Source: Siphonodentalium dalli (lineage: Eukaryota; Mollusca; Scaphopoda; Gadilida; Siphonodentaliidae). From it: DNA of 64,000 nucleotides. The DNA lies in assembly GCA_032622095.1 (NCBI GenBank), contig CP136069.1, positions 53,490,760-53,554,759 on the forward strand, written 5' to 3'. Below, one piece after another: positions 35,040-46,442 of this stretch. Both the position numbers and the translations under genes were made by a program. The first letter of the stretch is position 1; every line of letters begins with the position of its first letter. The notes below the pieces were generated by a model. The model made no database searches. It was given only the letters and a program-made list of their open reading frames with translations, and had not been told where the DNA came from.

Positions 35040-36200
35040 TTATAAACTCGCGGAATGTGCTTCCCGACAATCAACGGGTTGATTTCGCATGCTTAACTCG
35101 AATATCACCGCGGAGTGGTCATCGGATAATAAAGCGTCGAAATCATTGACCTGGAAATAAATAATATCGGCTACAACCGACTGTGTGTAAAGAAAGTAAT
35201 CAATTAGGCTTGCATTGCGACAGGTCAGCTGACCAACACCTATGTCGCAATACGAAATACGACCATTCGCAATACGAACACCTACGCTTCTACAAAGACT
35301 GATCAACCGGTACCCATAATTAGGGTTAGTCTCCGAATGCCAGTCAACTTTAGGTGTGAAAATTAATTAGTGGGATGTCCTTCTCGATCTGGATTGACGC
35401 AGGTCATTATCCCAGCCCAATCTTTCGTCCAAGTGGAAGTTTATGATAATTGTCGAATGAACAATTGGATTTTAAGTTGAGGTTTTTATTCATATCCATT
35501 ATTTACATAGCTTACTCATTTTATATTTATGAAATTATATACAACAGTTATACAAAATGACATTGCATCGAGAAACTCCATTTTGTCAACTTCGATAACT
35601 GGCAGGAATGGAAGACCAATGGCCCGTCTGATCAAGGATTTGATAGGCCCATCTGTGTAGAAGCGTAGGTGTTCGTATTGCGAATGGTCGACCCAGGTCT
35701 ACAAAGACTGATCAACCGGTACCCATAATTATTGGTTTTAGGGTCACGTGAGTAGCGGTCAGTTGTGGTAACTGGAGTACTGTTATCATCGTGTGTGTAG
35801 TCAATCAATCTTGCTGTTCGAGCATTAAAGTTACCAATCATCAGAATATTTTCTCCGAAAAATGATTTTTTTTTTCAACAATCGACCTGTAAATGCTGTC
35901 AAAGCAATCAGATGAGCTATATTTTGACCCTTCTGACGGGATGTATACATTTCCTAATATTATTGGGTTGTCGTTATTACGGCAAATTTTAATCCAAATG
36001 ACAAACTCGCAATCAATCGGAAGACTCTGAACTTGTGAAGCTAAATTTTCATTCACCAAATTGCATAGACCACCCGAACGGTAATGTGAAATGGTGTGCC
36101 TATCTTGCCGAGACATTGTTATGAATCCGGGTACATTTATTTGATCCGCTGCATCGGTATTTATTTCTTGTAAGCACATGACATCAAATATACTGAGAAA
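35040..36200 (-). pseudogene. LINE A APE-type endonuclease domain, rearranged
   Basis: FDVMCLQEIN (about 36160-36190) carries the catalytic Glu of the apurinic-endonuclease fold. MIGNFNART (about 35841) is the GDFN motif with Asp replaced by Asn (AAC), which should abolish activity. The C-terminal pieces ASLIDYFLYTQ and LLSDDHSAVIFEL (35306-35040) carry the final Asp-His pair. Between them the frame is broken by an inserted rearranged block: the phrase GACTGATCAACCGGTACCCA occurs both near 35299 and near 35708, and CGCAATACGAACACCTACGC (35268) occurs inverted at about 35660. The parent domain nicks chromosomal DNA to prime reverse transcription. Confidence 0.85.
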
Positions 36201-36536
36201 ATTTACATATTCCGGGTCATCTATAGTCTACTCAAAATACCACATGTATTCAAAGAACAGACCCCATCTGCCGCCCCTGGCTCCTCTCGACGGGAATGGA
36301 CCGGTCATCGAATCACTGTGTGACCGATTGAACGGTACATGTTGATTACATTCATTCTGCCAGTTAACATTAGACATTCCCTGTCGATAGGGACCATCAC
36401 TGGGGCACCCAGAAAAGGGGGGGGGGTGATAAAGATCATTGCGGGGAGCTTCCCTATTTTGGAATGGCATACTCGGGTAAGACCCCACATGAATATTATT
36501 CAGCCTGTTGAAGTTACAACCCTGACTTGCTGAATT

Positions 36537-37581
36537 TCAGCGGTATGGTGGAGGGTCACTTGGGGTGACAATTTTGTTGTTAACAATCAGCTTATTAGAG
36601 GCTGCAACACGTGCTAATTCACCACGATCGCGAGCGTCCTTTGAGATTGGATAAAGCACACCCTTTCGGTAATCCTGAACTTCCTTCGGGTATTGATCGA
36701 ATGTTTTCTGATTTGGGTCATCAAGTTCCCTAACAGCCTTTTTGATAACATCTCGTTGCTTAAAGTAACAAAAACGAGCAATGATGTGACGTGTATTGTT
36801 TGAACCCTGCTTTCCCAGGCGGTGAACATTAGCGAATTCGATTCTCTCGGATAATTTCAGAGTGTTTTTGATGAACGATTGGAGAATATCATCAGTGGTA
36901 ACATCAGCTGTCTCAGCTTCTGAAATTCCGGTAAATATGAGATTATATTTCATGCCTCTGGCCTCAAGATCGATAACTCGTTCCTTGGTTTTAACTTGGT
37001 TTTCATTTAACCGTTCCATCTCAATGGCCATTTTAGTGTAGTTATTTATGAGGCTGTTCATAGCGTGGCCTACATTCTGTTGTGTGTGCGAATTGGTCCA
37101 AAGCACGGGCTGAATTATTTGATGAGTGTTTGACTTCGTTGAATTCGCTCGACATTTGATCAACCATATTTTCAACGTTCGATAACCGTGTTCCAAAAGT
37201 GCGGATATCCGACTTGACTTCATGAATTGCATCCAAAAACCTTTTGTCCATTTTCTGAAGCATAACAATAATTGTGTCATTTTTATCATTCAGGTTATTT
37301 GGCAGAAAGGAAAGTTCTGGCGTTTGTTGATTTACTATCGAATTCATGGGTGTTTTGAGAACAGTATTTTCAGCATCAACAATTTCTGCAATAGTAGAAG
37401 AATTTTGCCCACAATCACCCTCTCCATTTAGAACATGATATGATTGTTTTATACATGAAGCGATCTCACCGAATGTCGAATCATCATGGCTGTTGGGCGA
37501 CTCCATTCTGACCTCCTTTGAGGGCGGTGGTGTGAGATCTTTGATAGCTTTGCGCCGTCCTGATTCATTTCCATGGTCCAT
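36537..37581 (-). pseudogene. LINE A ORF1, one frameshift
   Basis: The likely start is the ATG at 37581 (MDHGNESGRRKAIKDL). The first frame runs to 37042 and contains a heptad-like coiled-coil stretch (LQKMDKRFLDAIHEVKSDIR, TRLSNVENMVDQMSSEFNEV). A frameshift near 37085 moves the reading to the frame ending at 36537, which carries a second coiled coil (EMERLNENQVKTKERVIDLE) and a domain like the RNA-recognition and C-terminal part of L1 ORF1p: KYNLIFTGISEAE, IEFANVHRLGKQG, HIIARFCYFKQRDVIKKA, FDQYPKEVQDYRKGVLYPIS and LIVNNKIVTP. The parent protein is an RNA-binding chaperone that packages the LINE transcript. Overlapping frames nearby are shadows. Confidence 0.8.
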
Positions 37582-37810
37582 TTTGAGAATATACAATTAT
37601 TTTGCACAGTAAATTTAGATCAGCATATGTTATAACTTTTTGGCGACAGATTGGTTCCGAATAATGTTGATTTAAGTGGATTTTGAAGCTAAAATATAAT
37701 GTAGTCGTCGGAGCTATTTCAAAACACAACCGACACGGATCCGACGCATGCGCAATATCCGATATCCCAAGCTGTTGTGGACCGAGAGGACCTGGTCTAA
37801 CATAATCATC

Positions 37811-39273
37811 CAATAGCATTTTGTTAAAATAATAAAAAAAAAATTGTATTGGGAATAAATATTGTTTGCACCAAATAGAAAAATACAAATAAAATTTGTA
37901 TGAAAACCTAACAATTTTTTCATCGTGGCCTGAAGCAGAAAGCGCTTTAGTAAATCGTCGAACGCGCGTGAGAGAAATGCTGTCGGACGGTGGCTGTCGG
38001 ACGGTGGCATTCTTTTTCAAGCAGTTGGTGTTCTTGCTATTATTTTTGACAAACGTATTAAGCTGCATGTCGGGGTGATTTTGATTACGTCATAATTCAT
38101 ACTAGTAATGGGACTTGGGTTAAAAAAAAACAATCCGCTGGGTGTATCCGAAGCCGCGTAATTTGCGTGTTCGAAAAGCGGCTGCGTACCAATACAACAT
38201 ATGAGCACTCAACGCGAGCTCTCATCGTGTCGCTAACCTTCTCACGTTATCGACTCTGTCCAAATACAAGAGTTTACAAGATTCTTGTAAATTGGTGAAA
38301 ATATGTGTTCAATAATAATTTTGTCGCCGACAACACGTATTCATCACATAATACCAGAATCGTGTTCAAACAGGTCCATAAATAATGAGTTTCCCAAATA
38401 ATTGTCAGATTTGCATGGGAGAATGTATACCATAGCATTATATCTCCTATTGCATTGACATGTGAGTTGCACGTTCCACAGAGACAACCGATGCACCGCA
38501 TTGTTTTATACGATACAAGTCCATGTTGGTTACGAAATTTCCTTTAAAATATATCAGGCAATTACGTGATGCGATGAATCTACTGGTGTTGTTTGGACAT
38601 ACCAAAGTAGCACCATCTGAGTTAGGGCTGGGTCGCGGCACCACAATTGATAAAAATAACATTGCCAATAGAAAATTTAACCATATATAATGTTAAATAC
38701 TTTGATTGTGTGTCAATTTACTGAATCAACATACCTTCTATCATTTGACATCTATTAAAGTCATTATCGTTAGTAATTTTCATCTTCTGTAGTAATTGTT
38801 TTGTCGCTAAATTCTGGTATTTATGCGGAACTGGAACCATCCCAACCTGGTGTCAGATTATGAATTAAACGGCAGTGCGAATACATATGTCCCTGGTACT
38901 TGGATATTGTTATATGCCCAAGTTATAATGGCCATTTTTGAATTGACGAACGTATAAAACTAGCGGGACTAACAGAAAATAAGATTAAATTCGTGTATAA
39001 ATTCAGAGGGCCACCAATTAATCTTACTAAGAATTAACAGCTCTGGCACATGTGTAGAGTTGTCTCTCTTTCGTTAGAAAATGGACATTTGTATATGATC
39101 TGATAATATTGTGAGAATAAAAAAGGTCATCATTCAAACAGACACAGCGGAAGAAATACGCAGCGCACCGCAACTGATCGTGATGAACGCTATTTGTATT
39201 TTAGAGTTATTGTTCGTTGCTGAAAACACAACACAGTGAACACCGGCTTCCTTGTTGCAGTAATGTGTGTAAA
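37811..39273. other. Spacer with weak minus-strand exon-like signals
   Basis: On the minus strand, TTACTACAG|AAGATG...ATAGAAG|GTATGT (about 38791-38738) forms a 50-odd-bp open exon-like piece. An 80-codon minus-strand frame (38700-38447) starts with a hydrophobic stretch (NFLLAMLFLSIVV). Neither shows a known domain and no chain could be built. A GGCTGTCGGACGGTGGC tandem lies at 37977-38010. Confidence 0.25.
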
Positions 39274-39639
39274 CAATTGCTTCAACATGCAGAATCTCTT
39301 GACGGGAGGGTTATTGATAATGTAAATAAGTATGTTTTAATGTTCTTCTTGACTATATATATAATTTTCCAGCTGCACCGACCGCGAACACGCCTTATGA
39401 TAATTCCGTATCTTTAAGTTTAAAACAAAAATCCTCCATGCACTTTCAGGATGTCGCATTCAAGGTTATATGCAATCACTACCGACACAAATAACGACCA
39501 AATCTCGCCGATTAGACTAAAATTAAACGGTTTAATCAAAGTTTTTCCCCAGGATTTACTGCATGCCAACAAAATGCATGATTACGTGACGTATCGCGAT
39601 AGCATGTTCAAACCATTAACTGCTTTAATCAGATTGTAG
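39274..39639 (+). CDS. Two candidate coding exons, product unknown
   Basis: A good acceptor (CTTCCTTGTTGCAG) at 39273 opens a stretch coding NVCKQLLQHAESLDGRVIDN and ending AATAA|GTATGT at 39338, which is a modest donor. A second acceptor (TGCACTTTCAG) at 39449 opens the frame MSHSRLYAITTDTNND... of 62 codons, ending in TAG at 39637, five bases before a consensus GGTAAGT. The phase at 39338 (two bases left) matches the single base before the ATG codon at 39451, so the two pieces join in frame. No domain is recognised and no other exon was fixed. The TAG just before a strong donor argues against, or marks a terminal exon. Confidence 0.25.
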
Positions 39640-39939
39640 GGGTAAGTGAGACGTTATTATGTGCCCTTAGCGAAAACTCTCCTTTTGTTGGATGATTTTA
39701 ATTTCTCTCTAATTGGTTTTTATCTTTCTAAAGTCTGATAATGCTCTCCCGCTTACAGTTTATACGATACACGTATATATATTCCATGAAACGCATGCAG
39801 ACAAAATGCAATTGTCACACACCAAGAACTATCCAACTAGAGTGTTACGGAAATTTTATTGCCATGGAATTGAAGAGAAAATATAGTTCCCCAAAGAGGA
39901 TTTTAATTTGTTTTCCTATAGTGTCCGTCCACACATATA

Positions 39940-40041
39940 CAGTAATGCCCTAAATAATCGACCCCTTAACCACAGCAGAATCCTGAAAAATTACCCATAA
40001 TGCTGCTGTGGTTAAGGAGTCGATTATTTAGGACATTACTA
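39940..40041. mobile_element. Short TA-flanked hairpin MITE, Tc1/mariner-like
   Basis: TA then CAGTAATGCCCTAAATAATC on the left and GATTATTTAGGACATTACTA then TA on the right. The inner arms match as well (CCCCTTAACCACAGCAG with CTGCTGTGGTTAAGGAG). This 102-bp element is nearly all stem. CAGT ends and a TA target are the usual Tc1/mariner signature; the family is not identified. Confidence 0.75.
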
Positions 40042-40135
40042 TAATCCAAGTTTCCTTCGACATAAACCAGCTAATGAGATAGGTATAGGAACAATACTGG
40101 TTTACGTCGAAATATGTTACCTTAACCCTTTACCC

Positions 40136-40516
40136 AACAGAAGGGCCCTGTGCCAATGCATTCTCTTATATATGCGAGTCGACCATAGGTCGCCTCGCAT
40201 ATATAAGAGAATGCATTGGCTTAACACATTAAAAATTATAAAATTGTTAAAGAATGTAAGAAAAAATGGTAAAAAGTGTTAAATAAAGATTTTGTTTAGG
40301 CCAATGCATTCTCTTATATATGCGAGGCGACCTATGGTCGACTCGCATATATAAGAGAATGCATTGGCACAGGGCATAATGTAACTATCACAATGTGGTC
40401 AAGGAGCCGGTTCCAATGATACCCATATTTGTATGGTTCTATTGAGACAGACCGAAGATATTTTAGGCTGTTGAAACTTTATTTGGCCGGTTTTGGCCGG
40501 TTTGTTGGGTAAAGGG
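40136..40516. mobile_element. TTAA-flanked double-hairpin MITE, CCCTTTACCC family (copy 2)
   Basis: TTAA lies on both sides (40132 and 40517). The hairpins occupy 40152-40220 and 40300-40368, each 69 bp with 33-base arms that match at 32 positions around a 3-base loop. The tail carries GGCCGGTTTTGGCCGG and the terminal TGTTGGGTAAAGGG. Confidence 0.9.
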
Positions 40517-41011
40517 TTAATCTTCTATCGCGGGCTTTACGCCAAGATCCAGTAGCGGGATTTTTCGTCAATTTTAATCGACTTTGTCATACAAGTCAAT
40601 ACAAATGCTACGTTTATGGGAAAAGGTGAGATATTATGGTCATGATAATATAGCATAATCTAACTGTTTATTGGATTGTGCAGATACTATGCCGTGTAAC
40701 TAGGAGTAACATCACATTGTATTCGGTTGTTTACGTCCAGTCAAGAGCCGAACTGTTATGAGAGTTTATCCCACTTATTTATCACACGAGGTCAAATAAG
40801 TGCGGATTCTTTAGAAATTAGGTAAACATTGTGATCAAATATATTTTTGTCATTAAATCACCACTTTCAGCTGACAACTCTTATGGATTTCAGAACAAAT
40901 ATGTTTTCTATGGAACAAACTGGGTTACTTTCACAATTTTGACATTTTATTGTCGTCATGAGTGATTTTAGATGAGGTGGGTGATTTACACTTAAAGTCC
41001 GATATATATAG

Positions 41012-41157
41012 AATATGTAGCTAGTGTCGTCGCTTAAATTGTTTATGCCGTGAGGGGGATTTGAGCATCTATTGGGCGAGGCTCTGCCGAGTCCAATAGA
41101 TGCCAAATCCCCCGAGCGGACATAAACAGTTTAAGCGAAGACATTAGCTACATATTT
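41012..41157. repeat. 146-bp imperfect palindrome
   Basis: AATATGTAGCTAGTGTCGTC, a CGCTTAAATTGTTTATG stretch and GGGGGATTTGAGCATCTATT on the left pair with AATAGATGCCAAATCCCCC, CATAAACAGTTTAAGCG and GACATTAGCTACATATT on the right, around a GGCGAGGCTCTGCCGAG core. It may be a MITE; no target duplication is clear. Confidence 0.7.
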
Positions 41158-41621
41158 TATTTATCCATCGCACAAAACTTGCTTTTGTGAGGTAAATCTG
41201 TCATTTTCCTCAGTTTTACATTCGTTACTTCGATGACGCCATTACATTTATTAGGTCAAGCAAATCAATTAGCATTCATGACGTGGGAAAACCGGAGTGC
41301 AGCTAAGAGCGAAATAGTTCGTTGGCATTTTTACATTGATTATAAACATACCTTGTTCTGAGGATTTATAGATGTTTTAGAGCTAAAACATATATCATTT
41401 TACGAATTATTTTAGTGAATTATACACGATAAAAACGTTCTGAAATCACAATGACGTCATTAAGGCCGGTTGACGTCCCTAGTTACCTGCGCAATTTGCA
41501 TATCAAATTACGTCATAAAAGTAGCACTAACCTAATAAAGCTACGCTGACCTAATAAAGCTACATTGACGTAATAAACGTAACGTTTATTATGCAGGATT
41601 TATGTAGTCAATAGACGTATA

Positions 41622-43901
41622 GTCCAGTGCATTTATGAGCAAAAAATGCCACACCCGGAACTAATTGCAACAGAATTTTTTTTTGCTGGAATAAGTACAT
41701 AAACCCTCCATAAACAACATACTAAAAATCGGCAAAAATCGGAAAAAGGGAAATTGGTGAATTTCGTGAAATAAATTTGGGGAAATTTGGTCAAATCATC
41801 AATTTATGGATTTTCATGGATGCATATAAGAACAATCAAATTCACAAATGGTATGTGTATTGTGTCGACCTCAATTTCCTGAACCCAGTACTGAAAACCA
41901 GTCCCAGATTCATTACGTATTTTTCGAGTTCTGTGCCTTAAAAAACGCGAGTTTACCTGATTTCGGGGCCTCAATTTCGAAGAATGAGCCAAAATGCCTT
42001 ATTTGTGATTAATTATTTAAAAAACTAGAGCAAACTGAAGGGATTTTTCAGTGTTATAGTAATTTCCTCACTAGATTAAACACATAATATGATTAATATG
42101 TGTATCTGTAATTAAGAAGAAGATTATATTCTCAAACAAAATGTGTGTTCCATTGTATGGACCTGGCCAATTTTGCCTCTGACACTGAACGTGTGTGATG
42201 AAATGCAATATTTGAGGTCATGTAACTCAATAATTTAATACCCATATGCCATGCTTTTCTTATAACCTTTTAAGTATGTTGGATTGAACAAAATGTAAAG
42301 GTATTAACAGGACATTATTTAAGAAAATCAACTTATGGCCCTTTGAATACTTAGTTTTAGCTTGTTTCCAAAGATGCCAGTTTGAGGCATTTTTGTCCAA
42401 TCTAAAAGGTTTTGGGCCATAAAAACAAAAAACAATGGGTGTTTTAATGTGTAAAATTATTGGAACTTTCCTCCCACAACAATTTAGTGATAAAAAATTA
42501 GCCTTACATTGGTTATGCCATAGTATTTCACTTGATTTCTTTCATTTTTCAGGAAACTGACTCCAAATTTTAACGTTGGTTTTGGGGTAGGAAAAATCAC
42601 AAAATGCAATCTTATCACAAAATTACAGCCATTTCAGACACAATGTTGTTTTCTTCCAGTTTGTGTACATTCCTGTTGCATTAAAAAACTGCTTAATACA
42701 TTATCGGACGTTGATTTAGAATTTTATGATTATGTTGTATAAAACAATCTCAAAATAGCCAATTTTACATTTCACTGCCAAATTATGACAAAAAATATTA
42801 TAGCTCTGTCAATAAACATAAACAAAGGAAATATGAAATTATGTATGAAAGAACAATGTAAGCAGAAACTGTTAATATAAAGTTTTCTGCTTCAAGATGC
42901 ATAATTTTGAAGATTTTGTTGATATGCTTTCCCCTACCCCATTTTTCTGCCGTTCAAATTTGGAGTATGTTTCCACAATGATGAGTGAAATCCAGTGAAA
43001 TTCATTGGTATAGCCATTGAAATGCTATTTTCTCAAAAAAAAAATGATTTAAGAGGACAGATCACATAATTTTACACAATAAACTTTCGTTAATTTTTCT
43101 GAATATGCCTAAAATCCTTTTAAAATTTACAAAAACGTCCCACAATTGCATTTTCGGAAAAGAGGCTAGACAAAGAGTTCATAGGACCATAATTTTATTT
43201 TCTTCACCAATGTATTTGGAAATTCCTTCACAATTTGTTCAATCTAGTATTCTCAAAATGTTATGAGAAAAGCAGAGCATATGGATATTAATTTATTGAG
43301 TTACATGACCTCAAATATGGCATTTCATCACACGAGTTCTGTGTCAAGGCAAATTTGGCTAAGTCCATACAATGGAACACACATTTTGTTTGAGAATATT
43401 TTATTCTCCTTATTCATAGATGCACATATTAATCATATTTTGTGTTTTATCTAGAGAGGAAATTACTAAAACAGTGTAAAAGTAATTAATTTTGCTCTAG
43501 TTTTTTTAATAATTAACCATATAATACGGCATTAGGCTCATTCTGCGAAATTAAGGCTCCGAAATCAGGTAAACTCGCGTTTTTGAAGGCACACAACTCG
43601 AAAAATACTTAAGGAATCTGGGAATGGTTTCCAGTTCTGGATTCAGGAAAATGTGGTCGACAAAATAGGCATGATATTTGTAGGACTTGTAAATTTGAAT
43701 TTTTTATATACATTCATGAAAAACCATAAATTGATGATTTTACCAAATTTTCTCAATTTGTTTTCACGTAATTCACTAATTTCCCTTTTTCCGATTTTTG
43801 CCGATTTTTAGTATGTTGTTTATGGAGGGTATATGTACCAATTCCAGCCAAAAAAAATTCTGTTGCAATTAGTTCTGGGTAAAACCATAAATGCACTGGA
43901 C
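41622..43901. mobile_element. 2.28-kb foldback element
   Basis: TA then GTCCAGTGCATTTATG begins it and CATAAATGCACTGGAC then TA ends it. The arms stay complementary inward for about 1.0 kb each: GGCTCATTCTTCGAAATTG with its partner near 43540, CTCAAACAAAATGTGTGTTC with its partner at about 43380, GAGGTCATGTAACTCAATAA with its partner at about 43300, and GACTCCAAATTT and GGTTTTGGGGTAGG with partners at about 42960 and 42940. Divergence between arms is roughly 15-25 percent by eye. The core of about 150 bp (42680-42830) is unpaired. No open frame of note was seen. Flanking TA (or the longer GTA) may be the target duplication. Confidence 0.8.
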
Positions 43902-44574
43902 TAGTAGTGAGCGGTGGATAATGAAGAGTACGGTAACAGTACTTCAACATATAAACCATTATTACACGCTTGTTCCTAGACGTACATCATTATTGCTGTT
44001 CCATATTTACAAATCCGTATGGAACGTACGTTCCATACGCATCTCGTTGACGTAAAATGACGTACATGACGTTCGCCTCAACCACGAAACTGGAAATATT
44101 TAAATAAAAGAATCATCACACATGACAAACACGCCCTGTATGAGCCTAAATAAACCTTCTAATCCTGTATTTTTAATGCACAGATTCTAGGACGCGAAGC
44201 GTGTAATAAACACAGAATGACACGATGTGTAAATGAGTTTGTCGATACGGCACTCGTGCTGTCGCGGAAGGATAGAACTCGAGGCGCTTCACTTCGTGTC
44301 GTTCTGTGTATGTATTATCCCCACCGTATGTTCACGTCGAAGAAAACTTGGAATATTATACACATAATGACATAAAAAGTAACACTAATGGCAATGTGAA
44401 GGGAATTTCGTCTGGCCTCCAAGAACCCACGATTGGATAATACATGCTCGTACAAAGCTCCTCAGCATAAAAACTTCTGCCATCTTGGTAAAGTGTCATG
44501 CAGTAGTGAACTATGGATGCGCATGGTTAATTCACTCTTTCGTGACGGGACCTGCGCTGGTGCAACATTACAGA
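43902..44574. other. Spacer with 24-bp perfect palindrome
   Basis: CGTATGGAACGT followed by ACGTTCCATACG (44016-44039) is a perfect 24-bp dyad. A diverged dyad of GCGAAGCGTGTAATAAACAC and related phrases follows at 44195-44330. No gene is seen. Confidence 0.6.
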
Positions 44575-44780
44575 TCCTGTACCAGTGCATTATCTTATAT
44601 ATGCGAGTCTCCCATATGGAGCCTGGCATATATAAGAAATTACACTGGCTTGCAAGGTCAAGGGAAATATTGTTAGGCCAATGTATTCTCTTATAATATA
44701 TGCGAGAGAATGCATTGGCACAGGTATTGTTTTTGCAAAAATTCAGGTAACTCCAGTCATGTAAGGGATAAGACATATAA
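44575..44780. mobile_element. Hairpin element, CCATGACTGGAG type (copy C)
   Basis: It has two eroded hairpins: CAGTGCATTATCTTATATAT...TATATAAGAAATTACACTGG, and a shorter CCAATGTATTCTCTTATAAT...GAGAGAATGCATTGG. They are followed by the outer segment in inverted form (TTCAGGTAACTCCAGTCATG then TAAGGGATAAG). Frames here are artefacts. Confidence 0.6.
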
Positions 44781-45097
44781 AACAATGCCGGGGTCGGTAA
44801 TAACACCGAAAACAAGGACGTCCCCCATTTCCGGTTTTTCTCAAAAGTTATGTGTTCCATGCATTTTTATGAAATTTGGCGCAGCTATTCTCTATCTGAA
44901 AACTAATCCGCGCTGTGAACAATGGCTGTGCGGATAGTGTTGCGTTTCGAGACCACACCCACATAATAATGTTGTGTCATACACCAATATCATTAGCATC
45001 ATAATTTTGAGTCAAGACCATACCCCACCCCTTTCCTTTCAATAACCATTGAACTGAAATCTAGTGGAACAATATTCAATCATCAATGCAGTTTTAA

Positions 45098-45304
45098 CCC
45101 TTTCAGTGCCAAGTCCGATTTTTGTATCAACCCATATTTCCTTGATCATTTTTCAAATGTATTGATAATAATAATGTGAAACATTGATGGAAAGAGCTCT
45201 TAGAGCTCTTTCCATCAATGTATCACATTATTATAATCAATAAATTTGAAAAATGATCAAGGAAATATGGGTTGATACAAAAATCGGACTTGGCACTGAA
45301 AGGG
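45098..45304. mobile_element. Fully palindromic TTAA MITE, CCCTTTCAGTG family (copy 2)
   Basis: It is 207 bp, with TTAA on both sides (45094 and 45305). It begins CCCTTTCAGTGCCAAGTCCG and ends CGGACTTGGCACTGAAAGGG, centred on GAGCTCTTAGAGCTC. It is almost identical to the copy at 19137, so the two insertions are of recent common origin. Confidence 0.9.
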
Positions 45305-45424
45305 TTAAGCACCTGCTTATTGCTATTTAATTTTTTGAATTTGATTAACCATTTACCTCATATGTGACGAATATTTGATATCTTCTTCTGACCATATTGG
45401 TACACGTACACAATACTCTATTAA

Positions 45425-45854
45425 AGGTACTCAATCCGATCAGAGGGTCTCCATATCATCAAGAAACAATAACAACAACAACAACAACAACAACATTTAT
45501 TCAAAATACCCTTTAGTTATAAGAATCGATTAATTGCAACAAAATAATACTAACCACTGTCAACTATGGTTTAAAATTTCCCCAAAAACGTGTTAATTGA
45601 CAGCATTTTGTTCAACGAAATATGGCCTATTATCACTTGTTTTTAGAGCTATCCATCTTCATCCGCAATTTTGACCGAGACGTCCATTTTACGACGTATT
45701 TCTGGGCCACAAACAATTGAATAACAAACATTAAAATTCTATATCTGATCACTCTGAGCTTTGATGGGTAGGTTCATCGACTCGAATCAAATATTTTTTA
45801 CACCAGAAGCCAAAGAAATAGTAATTTAGGGGTGTTTAATCGGATTGAGTACCT
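45425..45854. mobile_element. TTAA-flanked MITE, AGGTACTC family (copy 5)
   Basis: TTAA at 45421 and 45855; the ends are AGGTACTCAATCCGATCAGA and AATCGGATTGAGTACCT. An (AAC)n run (45468-45496) sits inside the left part, and similar GTT runs occur in copies 7 and 9, so the microsatellite grew from a family sequence. Confidence 0.8.
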
Positions 45855-46046
45855 TTAATTGACTATTGATACTTATCCTTCCCAACCTTTTATAAAAACA
45901 TTTCACCATCTATACGCATTCTTCACTATCACTTGTGTCTGCTTCTAATTCTCATCTAATCAACTATATATATAGCTAATTATTATTATTACGAGCTAAT
46001 AAACAAATTCAATTATATTCAATTCAATTAAATTAGTGCCAGTTAA
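45855..46046. other. Short AT-rich spacer
   Basis: Contains AATTCAATT repeats only. Confidence 0.5.
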
Positions 46047-46438
46047 CCCTTTACCCAACAAACCGGCCAAAACCGGCCAAATAAAGCTTCAACAGCCTAA
46101 AATATCTTCGGTCTGTCTCAATAGAACCATACAAATATGGATATCATTGGAACCGGCTCCTTGACCACATTGTGATAGTTACAGTTATACCCTGTGCCAA
46201 TGCATTCTCTTATATATGCGAGTCGACCATAGGTCGCCTCGCATATATAAGAGAATGCATTGGCCTAAAAAAAAACTTTTTTAACACTTTTTACCATTTT
46301 TTCTTACATTCTTTAACAATTTTATAATTTTTTAATGTGTTAAGCCAATGCATTCTCTTATATATGCGAGGCGACCTATGGTCGACTCGCATATATAAGA
46401 GAATGCATTGGCACAGGGCCCTTCTGTTGGGTAAAGGG
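46047..46438. mobile_element. TTAA-flanked double-hairpin MITE, CCCTTTACCC family (copy 3, inverted)
   Basis: TTAA at 46043 and 46439. The order of parts is reversed relative to copies 1, 2, 4 and 5: the GGCC-rich tail comes first, then the two 69-bp hairpins, then CTTCTGTTGGGTAAAGGG. Confidence 0.9.
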
Positions 46439-46442
46439 TTAA

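Larger units (their letters stand above)
32580..37810 (-). mobile_element. APE-type LINE, near full length but inactive (LINE A)
   Basis: Reading right to left it holds a 5' region, ORF1 (37581-36537), and ORF2 with endonuclease (about 36200-35040), reverse transcriptase (34915-33187) and a C-terminal Cys-containing region (to 32583). A 40-bp match to its 5' region (TCCCAAGCTGTTGTGGACCG) recurs inverted at 31115-31160, so the 5' end lies at or beyond 37800. The poly-A tail and target duplication are not evident. The order ORF1, APE, RT is that of the L2/CR1/Crack/Daphne-like group; the exact clade is not resolved. Confidence 0.85.

Noticed and set aside
36228-36490. Pro-rich minus-strand frames between LINE ORF1 and the endonuclease
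   Set aside because: They occupy the ORF1-ORF2 junction and overlap each other in different frames; no independent support.
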